Position numbers and translations under genes: made by a program
Notes under the pieces: generated by a model
The model's input: only the letters and a program-made list of their open reading frames with translations
Told to the model about the DNA's origin: nothing
The model's database searches: none
Part shown: one piece after another, positions 54,878 to 63,776 of the stretch
Layout: every line of letters starts with the position of its first letter
How positions within the stretch are numbered: the stretch's first letter is position 1
NCBI GenBank assembly: GCA_964509195.1
Contig: CAZDWJ010000003.1
Span: 62,001-126,000, forward strand
Length of the DNA: 64,000 nucleotides
Direction: 5' to 3'
Origin: UBA4802 sp964509195
GTDB taxonomy: Bacteria; Spirochaetota; UBA4802; UB4802

Positions 54878-55978
54878 TTATAAATCAATAATATATTTAT
54901 ATAAATTAACCGCATTTTTAATTTTTGATTTATCTACAATACCTACTTTTGTTGAATCATGGAAAAGGGAGGATATCCTTTCAATCTCACTTTCTATATA
55001 TTTATTTTCCTCATATAAAAATAATACAATCAATCCAATCATGGGTCTGTAATTGATGCATGAATAAGATTTAAACTTTACAAATTTATTTGATAAATAC
55101 CTGAAAAGACAATAGATATATTGATCTTCATATTTTGATTTAATTATCACATATTTTACACATTCATTTGATTTTGAAATATAATAATAATTTTCAAATA
55201 CTTTGAAAATTTCATGAAAATAATTTGAATTTAAAAAAAGTGAACCTTTATTTATTGCCAGGCATAATTCAATTAAAGAAAATATTGTTGCTATACAATT
55301 AAAATAAAACTCATTTATAATATTTTGATGAATTTTAAATTGTTCCTGGACTCTGACAAATATTACTGGACAAAATATTTCAATAGCTGTGGAAAATGGT
55401 AGATTTAAAAATGTCAGTATATTCTTTACAAAATGATAAGATGAAAATCCCCATATTAAAAAACTGTCTTCCTGAAATATTTTCAATCTTTTATTGTAAT
55501 TTTCATTATCCTTAAGGGAACTAAAATCAATTATTATACCATCAGGTGCATTAACGATTTTTTGATAAATATCATCAGATAAGGTGATGAAAAAATCTCT
55601 GAAAATATATTCATTAAATGAGCTACTTAAAATACCAAAATAACTTTGTTTAAAATCATACTGGAATATCAGAGCTTCAACAAAACCAAGGGACTTGAGT
55701 TTTTCTATTAGTTCCTCTCCAAGGTATTGCAATCTATTTTCATAATGAATTTCTGGATTTACAAATGCGATTGAATCATTAAATGACCTGCTCAAAACGG
55801 TATAATACAACTCATGCAGAAAAAAAAGCAAGCTGTTGGGGTTATCGATAGCTATCGTATCTTGGGGCTTATAAATTACCTTGGCGACCAATTCCTTGAA
55901 TTCTGGATTAAATGTTCTTTCACGTATTTTTTTAATTTCATCGCTTAATTCAGCATTTTCCAAAGCATGCCTCGCCAC
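54878..55978 (-). CDS. Helical/aromatic-rich protein of unknown family, coupled to nadA
   Basis: 366 residues rich in Phe, Tyr, Ile and Lys. The N-terminal LSDEIKKIRERTFNPEFKEL resembles a coiled segment; the rest alternates strands and helices (SLLFFLHELYYTVLSRSF, IIIDFSSLKDNENYNKRL). Its start lies four bases from the nadA stop (GTGGCGAGGCATGC region), so translation is probably coupled. No family known to me. The very low GC resembles recently acquired or relaxed DNA. Confidence 0.55.
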   Translation of the reverse strand: MARHALENAELSDEIKKIRERTFNPEFKELVAKVIYKPQDTIAIDNPNSLLFFLHELYYTVLSRSFNDSIAFVNPEIHYENRLQYLGEELIEKLKSLGFVEALIFQYDFKQSYFGILSSSFNEYIFRDFFITLSDDIYQKIVNAPDGIIIDFSSLKDNENYNKRLKIFQEDSFLIWGFSSYHFVKNILTFLNLPFSTAIEIFCPVIFVRVQEQFKIHQNIINEFYFNCIATIFSLIELCLAINKGSLFLNSNYFHEIFKVFENYYYISKSNECVKYVIIKSKYEDQYIYCLFRYLSNKFVKFKSYSCINYRPMIGLIVLFLYEENKYIESEIERISSLFHDSTKVGIVDKSKIKNAVNLYKYIIDL

Positions 55979-55981
55979 AGA

Positions 55982-56878
55982 TCAGGATAGTTCCAGCATC
56001 TTTTGCAATGCTTTAAATGCTTTCATCCTGGTTTCTTCTTTTACTGTTATTATCGGTTGCTCTTTATATAAAGCTTTTAAAATTTTTTCAAGCGTAATCT
56101 TTTTCATATTTGGGCATATAAAACCTTTTGAAGCAAGTATAAATTCTTTTTCCGGAGCAATTTTTTTAAGTTTATGTAGTATGCCCACTTCAGTACCTAT
56201 TATCACCTGTTTATTATGAATCGTGTTAATATTTTTAACCATCTGTCCGGTTGACATTACCTTATCGGCCAAGTCAATTATTTCAGGCCTGCATTCCGGG
56301 TGAACTATCACACATGCCTTGGGATATTGCTGTTTTAGTGCAACCAATTCATCTTTTGTAAAACGGTCGTGCGTTGGGCAAAATCCTTTCCATGGGATTA
56401 TTTTTTTGTTTGTGAACCTTTGAACATAACTAGCTAAATTTTTATCCGGAACAAAAATTATTGTATCTTGGTCTAATTTATTGACGATAGTAACAGCATT
56501 TGCAGATGTTACACAAACATCGGAAACAGCTTTAACGTCAGCAGATGAATTTATGTACGTTACCACTGCAGCGTCAGGATACTTTTGTTTGATGTCTAGT
56601 ACATCCTGCGCTTCAGCCATATCAGCCATTGGACATCCAGCTGTTAAATCAGGCAAAATCACTTTCTTTTGCGGCGATAATATATATGCAGATTCCGCCA
56701 TGAAGTGCACACCACAAAAAATAATAATTTTAGCATCATTATTAGCTGCAATCCTTGAAAGCTCTAGGGAATCACCAGTATAATCTGCTAGATCCTGGAT
56801 TTCTGGGTTCTGGTAATTATGCGCTAGTATTAACGCTTTTTTTTGTTTTTTTAATCTTTCAATATCCTCTACAAGCAC
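55982..56878 (-). CDS. nadA: Quinolinate synthase A
   Basis: 298 residues. ALILAHNYQNPEIQDLADYT, DSLELSRIA, FCGVHFMAESAYIL, LPDLTAGCPMADM and CVTSANAV, then HPECRPEI and GFICPNMKKITL give the [4Fe-4S]-ligand cysteines and catalytic His residues of NadA. It condenses iminoaspartate with DHAP. It starts at GTG 56878 with GGGAGTGA upstream. nadB and nadC are absent from the window; nadD is at 16 kb. Confidence 0.95.
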   Translation of the reverse strand: MLVEDIERLKKQKKALILAHNYQNPEIQDLADYTGDSLELSRIAANNDAKIIIFCGVHFMAESAYILSPQKKVILPDLTAGCPMADMAEAQDVLDIKQKYPDAAVVTYINSSADVKAVSDVCVTSANAVTIVNKLDQDTIIFVPDKNLASYVQRFTNKKIIPWKGFCPTHDRFTKDELVALKQQYPKACVIVHPECRPEIIDLADKVMSTGQMVKNINTIHNKQVIIGTEVGILHKLKKIAPEKEFILASKGFICPNMKKITLEKILKALYKEQPIITVKEETRMKAFKALQKMLELS

Positions 56879-56928
56879 TACTCACTCCCAAAGTAAAGTA
56901 TTCATTAAATAATTTATTACATATACAA

Positions 56929-56941
56929 TCACAAATTGTGA
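56929..56941. promoter_or_regulatory. Palindrome upstream of nadA
   Basis: TCACAA-A-TTGTGA is a perfect 13-base palindrome 51 bases before the nadA GTG. Its half-site resembles CRP/FNR-type TGTGA boxes. It lies in the 89-base gap between nadA and the outer-membrane gene. Operator status is unproven. Confidence 0.35.
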
Positions 56942-56966
56942 CGTATAAAACTTCAAGGAATTTTTA

Positions 56967-57881
56967 TCAAAATGAGCATGAAAGTGAGGCACTTAATGAG
57001 TGTGCAAAAAATGACTTTCCCGCCAGATCCGATCGGATATATGGGTTCATCCCTTTATATCCACCACCATTATTACCACCATGCCCACCCCCAGACATTG
57101 TAGTAACATAGGGAGCATTATAATAATCAACAGTATACAATATCATACATTTCAAAACGTCATATATTTTTTTGCTCATTGCAACATCGCAACCATATAT
57201 CATATAATCGCCGGAATCTTTTCCAATGATACCACCAATCATATAAATTGAAGTATCAGCATACACTGATACGCCTACCCTTGCATTATTTTTGAAATAC
57301 GTATATCCCAGATTTGAAAAATTGTTGGCCATATAATGGTACTCAATTTCATAACCTAAAAAATCATTTGCATCATAACTCAATGAACCTGAAAATGAAT
57401 GGTTAATTATATCAATTTCAGAAGTATACTCATAATTTTTATTCTCTTTTGAATAATCCAGGTCAAGCGTTATATCCCCAATATAAATACTGCCATTAAT
57501 AGTATACATTTTACTCGTATATGAATTTTGACCACAGCCCAGCGTATATCCTCCACCAAGTTCTATAATATCTCCTATCATCAGTACCGTTTTAACGTGT
57601 CCTTGCCCGGTATTAATTTCAGTAAAGTTACCCATCCCATCAGTTATTTGCTGGTTTATGGTATAGGTACCTGTAGCTTCAACTTTAAAAATGTTTATTT
57701 CATATCCAATCTTACAAAATGGTTTATATATAATATTTGTATCAGAAATACCTGAAGAGTAATTACTTTTAAATCCTATTGTTGTTTTAATATTTTCTGC
57801 AAAAACCAATAATTGATTTATTATCACTAAAAAAACTGCTAACCAAATATTTCTTATTACGTTAGCACCATTACATTTCAT
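56967..57881 (-). CDS. Outer-membrane-like beta-barrel protein
   Basis: 304 residues. A signal peptide (about 9-28, LAVFLVIINQLLVFAEN) precedes alternating Tyr/Gly strand patterns (IIELGGGYTLGCGQNSYTSK, ITLDLDYSKE, FSGSLSYDANDFLGYEIEYH), and the chain ends SASLSCSF with a terminal Phe as in outer-membrane barrels. A Gly/His-rich stretch MSGGGHGGNNGGGYKGM near residue 270 would be a surface loop. No family is recognised. Confidence 0.65.
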   Translation of the reverse strand: MKCNGANVIRNIWLAVFLVIINQLLVFAENIKTTIGFKSNYSSGISDTNIIYKPFCKIGYEINIFKVEATGTYTINQQITDGMGNFTEINTGQGHVKTVLMIGDIIELGGGYTLGCGQNSYTSKMYTINGSIYIGDITLDLDYSKENKNYEYTSEIDIINHSFSGSLSYDANDFLGYEIEYHYMANNFSNLGYTYFKNNARVGVSVYADTSIYMIGGIIGKDSGDYMIYGCDVAMSKKIYDVLKCMILYTVDYYNAPYVTTMSGGGHGGNNGGGYKGMNPYIRSDLAGKSFFAHSLSASLSCSF

Positions 57882-57930
57882 ACTATCTCTCCTAAAAGCA
57901 ATTCTATATTAAAATATGAGATTACATATT

Positions 57931-57964
57931 AAAAAACAAGCCATGTCTGTGTGGCATGGCTTGT
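57931..57964 (-). terminator. Rho-independent terminator
   Basis: ACAAGCCATG and CATGGCTTGT pair perfectly around a nine-base loop; on the minus strand a T-run follows. It lies 26 bases after the stop of the Lys/Glu-rich gene. Confidence 0.9.
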
Positions 57965-57989
57965 TATAATAAAAAAGTTAATTGAATTG

Positions 57990-58265
57990 TTATTTTGCAG
58001 TACCTTTCTGCTCTTTTGCTTCTTTCTTTTCTTCCTTCTTCTGTTCTTTTGCTTCTTTCTTTTCCTGCTTTGCTTCAGCTTTCTCTTCTTTCTTAGCTTC
58101 TTTCTTCTGAGTCTGTTCCTGCTTCTTTACTTCTGCTTTCTGCTGCACTTCAACTTTCTTTTCCTGACCAACATTCTTTGTCGCTTCTTTTGTCTGTACT
58201 TGTGTCTGTGCTATTACAGCTGCTGCAAATAGCAGTGATACTAATGTAGCTAACAACTTCTTCAT
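57990..58265 (-). CDS. Small exported Lys/Glu/Gln-rich protein
   Basis: 91 residues. A clear signal peptide (1-19, LLATLVSLLFAAAVIAQ) is followed by a low-complexity tail dominated by KKE/KEA/QKK repeats without hydrophobic residues, likely a long charged helix or disordered chain in the periplasm. AGGAGGG lies in front of the start and a strong terminator behind the stop, so it has its own transcript. Possible roles (envelope spacer, stress protein) are guesses. Confidence 0.75.
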   Translation of the reverse strand: MKKLLATLVSLLFAAAVIAQTQVQTKEATKNVGQEKKVEVQQKAEVKKQEQTQKKEAKKEEKAEAKQEKKEAKEQKKEEKKEAKEQKGTAK

Positions 58266-58381
58266 ATAACCCTCCTCTAAGAGTTTATTTAAAATGTTGT
58301 TGATAAAAATTATTATTTACCAACTCTTTGATGTATAATACAATCTAACATATAGAAAACGGACAATTTTTTTAAAAAAAT

Positions 58382-58895
58382 ATGATTTCCAGAGAAGAAC
58401 TTATATCGGTCTATTCCAGACATTATAAAGAAATTTTTAACTATATAGTTAAGTTAACAGGATCATATGAAACATCTGAAGACATTTTACAGGAAACTTT
58501 TATTAATTTATTTAATTGAATATTCCAAAAAAGTCACCATAAATCATGACACTGTAAAATCATTATTGTATAGAACTGCACATAATTTATCAATTAACTA
58601 TCTTAAAAAAAATGAAAGAACTGAAAGTCTGGATGATGACAATCACTCATTAATAACAAACAATGATGTTTATGAGGACTTGTTAACACAGGAAATCACG
58701 AATGAAGTTTTAAATGCACTTCAAGAATTGGATACAATAAGCCGATCAATTTTTATCTTAAAACGAGATAACAATTATACCAACGAAGAAATAGCAAAAC
58801 TTTTGAATATTTCAGAACGAACAGTACGCCGTAAATTACAATCTACATTATCCCATATACTATTGCATCTAAAAAATAAAGGATTGTATGAATAA
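58382..58895 (+). pseudogene. ECF sigma-70 factor gene with a +1 frameshift
   Basis: Frame 1 from ATG 58382 reads SREELISVYSRHYKEIFNYI and TSEDILQETFINLFN (sigma region 2), then TGA at 58517-58519. Skipping one T puts the reading in the next frame: EYSKKVTINHDTVKSLLYRT, AHNLSINYLKKNER (end of region 2) and NNYTNEEIAKLLNISERTVR (region 4 HTH). The joined protein would be about 170 residues, normal for an ECF factor. Either one base is extra in the assembly or the gene is mutated. The anti-sigma gene follows 270 bases later. Confidence 0.82.
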
Positions 58896-59037
58896 AGTTA
58901 CATTTGATATTTATTCATCAAGATCCCATAATGAAATTACATCGCATCAAATAATTCTACTTTATTTGGGAATATTTATTATTTTTATGGACAATATAAA
59001 ATTTTTACACGATTTATTCCTAAATGAAAACATATGA
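58888..59037 (+). CDS. Small membrane protein candidate coupled to the sigma gene
   Basis: 49 codons (MNKVTFDIYSSRSHNEITS... to stop 59035-59037). Its ATG overlaps the sigma stop in ATGAATAA, the layout of coupled genes. Residues about 20-34 (HQIILLYLGIFIIFM) are hydrophobic. It lies between sigma and anti-sigma genes. There is no homologue in memory and low-complexity AT-rich DNA could give this by chance. Confidence 0.35.
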   Translation: MNKVTFDIYSSRSHNEITSHQIILLYLGIFIIFMDNIKFLHDLFLNENI

Positions 59038-59162
59038 GCATAATATAAAATAATTTTAAGGAATTATTGAGAAATTATTATAGAAATAATTAAATTTTAT
59101 ACCATATTGTGACCATTTTTTATGATACAATTGTAGTATATATAAGGGGTAAATTATATGTC

Positions 59163-60254
59163 ATGAAGCATTTAGATGAACTGACTTTACTTAACCTAGC
59201 AACAAAACGTTTATGCCAGGATGAGGAAAAAAAGGCAACACTCCATGTTGAGGAGTGTAGTATATGCTATAAAAAGTTACAATTAATTCAGACAACTATC
59301 GCCCCACAAAAATGTCCTGAACCATCACGGGATATTTTATCCTTCCTTTTAGAATATCATTCACAGACACAATTAAAGCAAGAATCATTTTTTACAAAAA
59401 TACGTATGTTTATTCAAACCCATACACGGTCTTTAGCTTTTTCTTTAGGTATTATTATTGCAGGTATTGCGATATCATTATTCAGCACTACATTCAGCTA
59501 TAAGCCTATTCCACATATTTTGTATATTGCAGATAACTCAGGCAACAATTTTTGGACACAAACTATTAAAGAGGGCCATAGAGTAAGAATAAAGGAAAAC
59601 AGCACAGCAATGCTTCTGGCAAATAATGACATCAGGATCCAGTTAATTGCAGGCGCAGATTTAACCATTACAAAATCATATTTTAACAAATCTATTGCAA
59701 AGAAAACTTTTCAATATCACATTAATAACGGGAGTGTAAATGTAAAATCATTTGGCTCCCATCAAAGTATGCAGTATCAAATTAAAACTCCTGATGCTAT
59801 TATTCAGCCATCGGGAACCGAATTTTATATTAACGTTTCCCCAGAAGGCACGCATATATATATTATAGAGGGTAAAGTAGTGTTAAACAATTTATCAACA
59901 AATGAAACAACAGAAACAGACATTGGCAAATTATATACAATAACTAAAAGTGAAATTGTCTCTTTTGATATAGAGAAATATGCCTTACAATGGGTCAACG
60001 ACATTGATACTGTATTTAATGATTTATCACAAAATACGGATTTTGGCTCATTTTCAATAATAAAAGACAATATAAACGATAATACTGGAAAAGAAATTAT
60101 AACTAAAATTAAACCAGACAACATTACATCACCTGAACCTACTGTACAAAAAACTGATTTATTGAAAAACAAAGGTGATATTCAAGAAATTAAGGATTTA
60201 CATAACGAAATGCGTCAGCTGAAAAAAGAATCAAAGCAAATGCATGGTAAATAA
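59163..60254 (+). CDS. Zinc-finger anti-sigma factor with FecR domain
   Basis: About 363 residues starting at ATG 59163. HVEECSICYKKL (H-x3-C-x2-C) is the ZAS anti-sigma zinc site in the cytoplasmic N-terminus. SLAFSLGIIIAGIAISLF (about 83-101) spans the membrane. The periplasmic part has the FecR fold: EGHRVRIKENSTAML, DLTITKSYF, IKTPDAIIQPSGTEFYINVS and GTHIYIIEGKVVLN. The C-terminal tail is Lys/Asp-rich (LHNEMRQLKKESKQMH). It should hold the adjacent ECF sigma factor inactive until a signal arrives. FecR domains relay TonB-type or envelope stress signals. Confidence 0.82.
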   Translation: MKHLDELTLLNLATKRLCQDEEKKATLHVEECSICYKKLQLIQTTIAPQKCPEPSRDILSFLLEYHSQTQLKQESFFTKIRMFIQTHTRSLAFSLGIIIAGIAISLFSTTFSYKPIPHILYIADNSGNNFWTQTIKEGHRVRIKENSTAMLLANNDIRIQLIAGADLTITKSYFNKSIAKKTFQYHINNGSVNVKSFGSHQSMQYQIKTPDAIIQPSGTEFYINVSPEGTHIYIIEGKVVLNNLSTNETTETDIGKLYTITKSEIVSFDIEKYALQWVNDIDTVFNDLSQNTDFGSFSIIKDNINDNTGKEIITKIKPDNITSPEPTVQKTDLLKNKGDIQEIKDLHNEMRQLKKESKQMHGK

Positions 60255-60281
60255 CTTTTTGCTAACCAAGTTATTGATTAA

Positions 60282-61220
60282 TTAATTAATTATTAGTGTT
60301 TTGTCACCAATATGGCATTCATCTGATACTGGCATAATTCTACCTTTCATGAAGTTTATGCGTATATCTTTTTCATGCCATAAATCATTAAGCCATTGCT
60401 GAAATGTGTTTTTAAAAACCGGATCATCAATATAATCGCCAACAAAATCATCGGTAACCGGTATTTCCTCAACATGAACCTTGATTACATTGACTTTTCC
60501 ACATAAAAATTCCCAGAAAGAAGCTCTGCCCTGTGGATATACAATCGTAACATCAAGAATTGATGAAATCATACTTCCCATGGTTGAGAACACAAATCCA
60601 ATGCCACCAGATTTTGGTTTTAACAAATTCTGATACGGTGACTCTTGCTTAGTATGTTTTTCTTGTGTAAACCGTGTCCCTTCTACAAAATTCATTATTG
60701 ATACCGGAATGTCCTTAAACTTTTGACAGGCTTTTTTGGTAATTTCAATATCTTTTCCTTTTAAATGTGGATTTTTTAAAAGAAATGATTGCGAATATCT
60801 ACGCATAAACGGGAAATCCAGTGCCCACCAGGCCAAACCAAGAATCGGTACCCATATTAGTTCTTTCTTTAAAAAGAATTTTAAGAATGGAATTTTACCG
60901 GTAAATATTTTTTGCAATACAACAATATCAGTCCATGACTGATGATTGGCTATAACAAGATACCAGCTTTTATTACTGAGATTTTCAATACCGCTTACCT
61001 GCCAATCAATTTTCCTTGTAATACTTAACCCAGCATTATTGCAATAAATCCAGCAACATGCAATAGAATCCAGAATTTTATTAACTACCTTCCTCCACAT
61101 TTTGACGGGAATAATTTTTAATAGGGCAACTGGAAATAAAAACAAAGCCCAGAACAATGTATTGAATATAAGTAGCACAACTGTGACAATACCTGTAATG
61201 TGTTCTTTAACTTTTTTCAT
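60282..61220 (-). CDS. PlsC-like acyltransferase (YihG group)
   Basis: 312 residues. Membrane helices at the N-terminus (TGIVTVVLLIFNTLFWALFL) precede ANHQSWTDIVVLQ (NHx4D motif) and NFVEGTRFTQEKH (EGTR). FLKKELIWVPILGLAWWALDF and FMRRYSQSFLLKNPHLKGKD are characteristic for the YihG/YihG-like group of 1-acylglycerol-3-phosphate acyltransferases. It acylates lysophosphatidate or a related lipid. It lies convergent to the anti-sigma gene and 190 bases from GH36. Confidence 0.88.
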   Translation of the reverse strand: MKKVKEHITGIVTVVLLIFNTLFWALFLFPVALLKIIPVKMWRKVVNKILDSIACCWIYCNNAGLSITRKIDWQVSGIENLSNKSWYLVIANHQSWTDIVVLQKIFTGKIPFLKFFLKKELIWVPILGLAWWALDFPFMRRYSQSFLLKNPHLKGKDIEITKKACQKFKDIPVSIMNFVEGTRFTQEKHTKQESPYQNLLKPKSGGIGFVFSTMGSMISSILDVTIVYPQGRASFWEFLCGKVNVIKVHVEEIPVTDDFVGDYIDDPVFKNTFQQWLNDLWHEKDIRINFMKGRIMPVSDECHIGDKTLIIN

Positions 61221-61410
61221 TAAATCTGCTCCTTAAAAATTGCATTTAGTTTAAAATTTATTTGTTTGTTATTTATACATGCTTACTTTTCATTAGCATT
61301 ATCAAAAAAAAAATTCTTCATAGCTAAGAAGTACAACTTATCCCATTATAGTTCATCAAATTCTAATCGTTATTTAGAGTGACAGCGGGAACTGATAAAT
61401 GGTTGCAAAA

Positions 61411-63240
61411 TTATTTTCCAAAGATAAATAATTTTGAGCTATGAGGTGCTAATTCAAACGACTGTGCATTGAAGGGAATTTTAGCATTATTTTCAATGAT
61501 GTATATATGATTATATTCTTTAATTATTTCATGTGCTGGTGATGAAACACATGGAGTTTCACCCATATTTAACACTACTCCAGGTCCTTTTGTATTATAA
61601 AACGAATGCAAAGCACCAGCTAACAAATTATGACAATAAATGTCACCATCTTTAGCCATTTCAAATAACTCCATAGCTTTCAATAACAACTCACGTTCGG
61701 ATTGGCTATAATCCATTAATCTATCAGAAACCACCAGCATGCCACCCAAGGCTGTTATTACATTAAATAAGGTTGCGCGTTCATATCCATTTAACTTTGT
61801 TTTATGTGTGCGTATCATAAGGCAATCAGGATCATTAACCCAGAATCTATTATGCATAAATGACCTGTACACACTGCTTTGAATGGCTGAACGCGTTGAT
61901 ATCCCTGAATCAGTATTAAAAAGCACATCAAAAAAAGTTCTCCCCCACTGCGGTGCAACATCCGGACCTACCCGCATTGCATCCACATACCCAATACCTG
62001 ATTGAAGAGGCATTCCACACCCCAGTAAAAATGCATTGCCACTTGCCTTTCGTATACGGGCTACAGCACGTGCTAATGCTTCATACCGGGTAATCTTGTT
62101 ATCATGGCGTACCCCCGGCAAAGCTGGTGCATACATGAAATCCAGTTTAAGATATTCATACCCCCATTCATATAATAACGTGTTAATAGTGTCTTCAATC
62201 CAGCTTAAAACTGCAGGTTGCGTAACATCAACCGTGTAGTAATATCCACCCCATGCTGGATTGTAACCAGCAATAACAAGATTTCCCTTAGCATCTTTAA
62301 GAATCCAGGATTTATTTTCTTTGAAAATTCTTGAATCCTTTGAAACAATGAATGGTGAATACCATATCCCTGGCGTAAAGCCCAATTCCTTTATTGTATC
62401 AGCAATATAGCGCATTGCAGCAGTAAATGAACCCTTCACAGTAGTCCATTGGCCAATCGTTGTCTGATACCCATCGTCTATCTGGATAAAATCAAACGGA
62501 ATACCATTTTCCTTTGCATACTTTGCATTGGCAATGATTTCATCTTTGGTTATTGAATTATAGTAATAATACCAGGAGCACCAGCCTTTCCTCATATTTT
62601 TATTAAATGTGGGCGATAGTTCCTGTGTAATGCTTTCTGCATACGCCTGTAAAATTCTCCACGCATTTCCCTTCATAATGCACACAGTATCCAGAATGTA
62701 CTCTTCTTCAGCATCACAGAATCTATCAATATCCCATATAATTGATAATAATTTTGTGCGATAGTTAAATTCAAAGGAAACAAATTGATGAAAGCGTTTT
62801 TGCACTGGCAACTGTCCAAACAACATAGCTGATTGCAGGTTACTATCGCCACACAAAAACAGCATATCCGATTGTACTATACCACGTTTACCTTTTGGCG
62901 GATTTGCAGCATTTTCCTGATTTGCTATGACAAACTTAGGCCACGGTTTTCTTTTTTTTGAATCCTTAAAAAAAGTACCCGTATATGTCCATGACTGATA
63001 GCCATTTGCAAAACATGCAATATCATCACTATTGGTCTGCAAAGTCAGTATTAATTTCTTTATATATAATCTGGTTGCGGATAAAATCGTAAGCTTTATT
63101 GCTTTATCCCGTGCATAATATACATGAGCGATATCATTTACATAATTATCATTTTTGCAATTATACGTTTTTGCACTACATGTGGCATTGTGCATTTCAT
63201 ACACAATTTCAATGCAATGATCATCAAATATAAACTCCAT
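61411..63240 (-). CDS. GH36-family alpha-galactosidase, second copy
   Basis: 609 residues with the same architecture as the enzyme at 843-2810. RKGWCSWYYYY (217-227), FIQIDDGYQTTIGQW (251-265), nucleophile Asp367 in YLKLDFMYAP, and acid/base Asp427 in MRVGPDVAPQWG. No signal peptide. The N-terminal sandwich is shorter and diverged, so substrate may differ. The gene of a small exported protein lies 12 bases upstream and probably shares its transcript. Confidence 0.88.
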   Translation of the reverse strand: MEFIFDDHCIEIVYEMHNATCSAKTYNCKNDNYVNDIAHVYYARDKAIKLTILSATRLYIKKLILTLQTNSDDIACFANGYQSWTYTGTFFKDSKKRKPWPKFVIANQENAANPPKGKRGIVQSDMLFLCGDSNLQSAMLFGQLPVQKRFHQFVSFEFNYRTKLLSIIWDIDRFCDAEEEYILDTVCIMKGNAWRILQAYAESITQELSPTFNKNMRKGWCSWYYYYNSITKDEIIANAKYAKENGIPFDFIQIDDGYQTTIGQWTTVKGSFTAAMRYIADTIKELGFTPGIWYSPFIVSKDSRIFKENKSWILKDAKGNLVIAGYNPAWGGYYYTVDVTQPAVLSWIEDTINTLLYEWGYEYLKLDFMYAPALPGVRHDNKITRYEALARAVARIRKASGNAFLLGCGMPLQSGIGYVDAMRVGPDVAPQWGRTFFDVLFNTDSGISTRSAIQSSVYRSFMHNRFWVNDPDCLMIRTHKTKLNGYERATLFNVITALGGMLVVSDRLMDYSQSERELLLKAMELFEMAKDGDIYCHNLLAGALHSFYNTKGPGVVLNMGETPCVSSPAHEIIKEYNHIYIIENNAKIPFNAQSFELAPHSSKLFIFGK

Positions 63241-63252
63241 AACACAGGCACC

Positions 63253-63552
63253 CTATTTACAATCGCTGTCTTTAATGATTTCACATGTTCCTATAAACAT
63301 TTTGTTATCCAAAGTTGTGTAGGTAATTTTAACAACCTGACACACTTCAATACTTGAAAACGAAGCACTTGCTTTGTTTTTAGTAAACACGCTTTTATCA
63401 TTTATGAAAAATATTTTTTCAGTTTTACCGTATTTAACTTCAATATAGTCCTTAGCAACATAAATCACTCTGCCTGAAAAACTTTTTTCTTTACCAAAAC
63501 CTAAAGCGGACAGAAACAATATAAGTGACACAATTATGGCTATATTTTTCAT
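63253..63552 (-). CDS. Small exported protein, unknown
   Basis: 99 residues from ATG 63552 with GGAGGTTGCAGC before it (the frame opens earlier, at 63588). Signal peptide 1-20 (NIAIIVSLILFLSALGFG). The mature part KSFSGRVIYVAKDYIEVKYG ... VVKITYTTLDNKMFIGTCE has a beta-rich, OB-fold-like pattern as in DUF5666-type proteins, but a family assignment is not safe. It sits 12 bases before the GH36 gene. Confidence 0.6.
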   Translation of the reverse strand: MKNIAIIVSLILFLSALGFGKEKSFSGRVIYVAKDYIEVKYGKTEKIFFINDKSVFTKNKASASFSSIEVCQVVKITYTTLDNKMFIGTCEIIKDSDCK

Positions 63553-63650
63553 GCTGCAACCTCCTGTTGTGAATGGCTTATAAACCATTTAAATACTATA
63601 TATTCACTCATTATAATAAAATCAATTGAAATTTATGCAACTACATTTTA

Positions 63651-63776
63651 TGGGCACAGACAAAAACTGCTTTCTTCCTTAAAACATCAATAACCAATAA
63701 AGGAAAACAGTTTTTACTTATATTTGTACCCACAAGGTAACATCCTTAAAAATTAGTTTTTAGAAATTCCCTTATT
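63651..63776. repeat. ~125-bp interspersed repeat, copy B
   Basis: Same ordered blocks as 25454-25577, including GGGCACA, AAAAACTG, CAGTTTTTAC, TTTGTACCC and CACAAGGTAACATCCTT. The outer TGGGCACA and TTTGTACCCA also form an inverted pair. It contains no ORF. Confidence 0.7.

Noticed and set aside
58505..58520. Programmed +1 frameshift in the ECF sigma gene
   Set aside because: No known slippery context (such as the prfB type with upstream Shine-Dalgarno); a one-base indel in AT-rich DNA is simpler.
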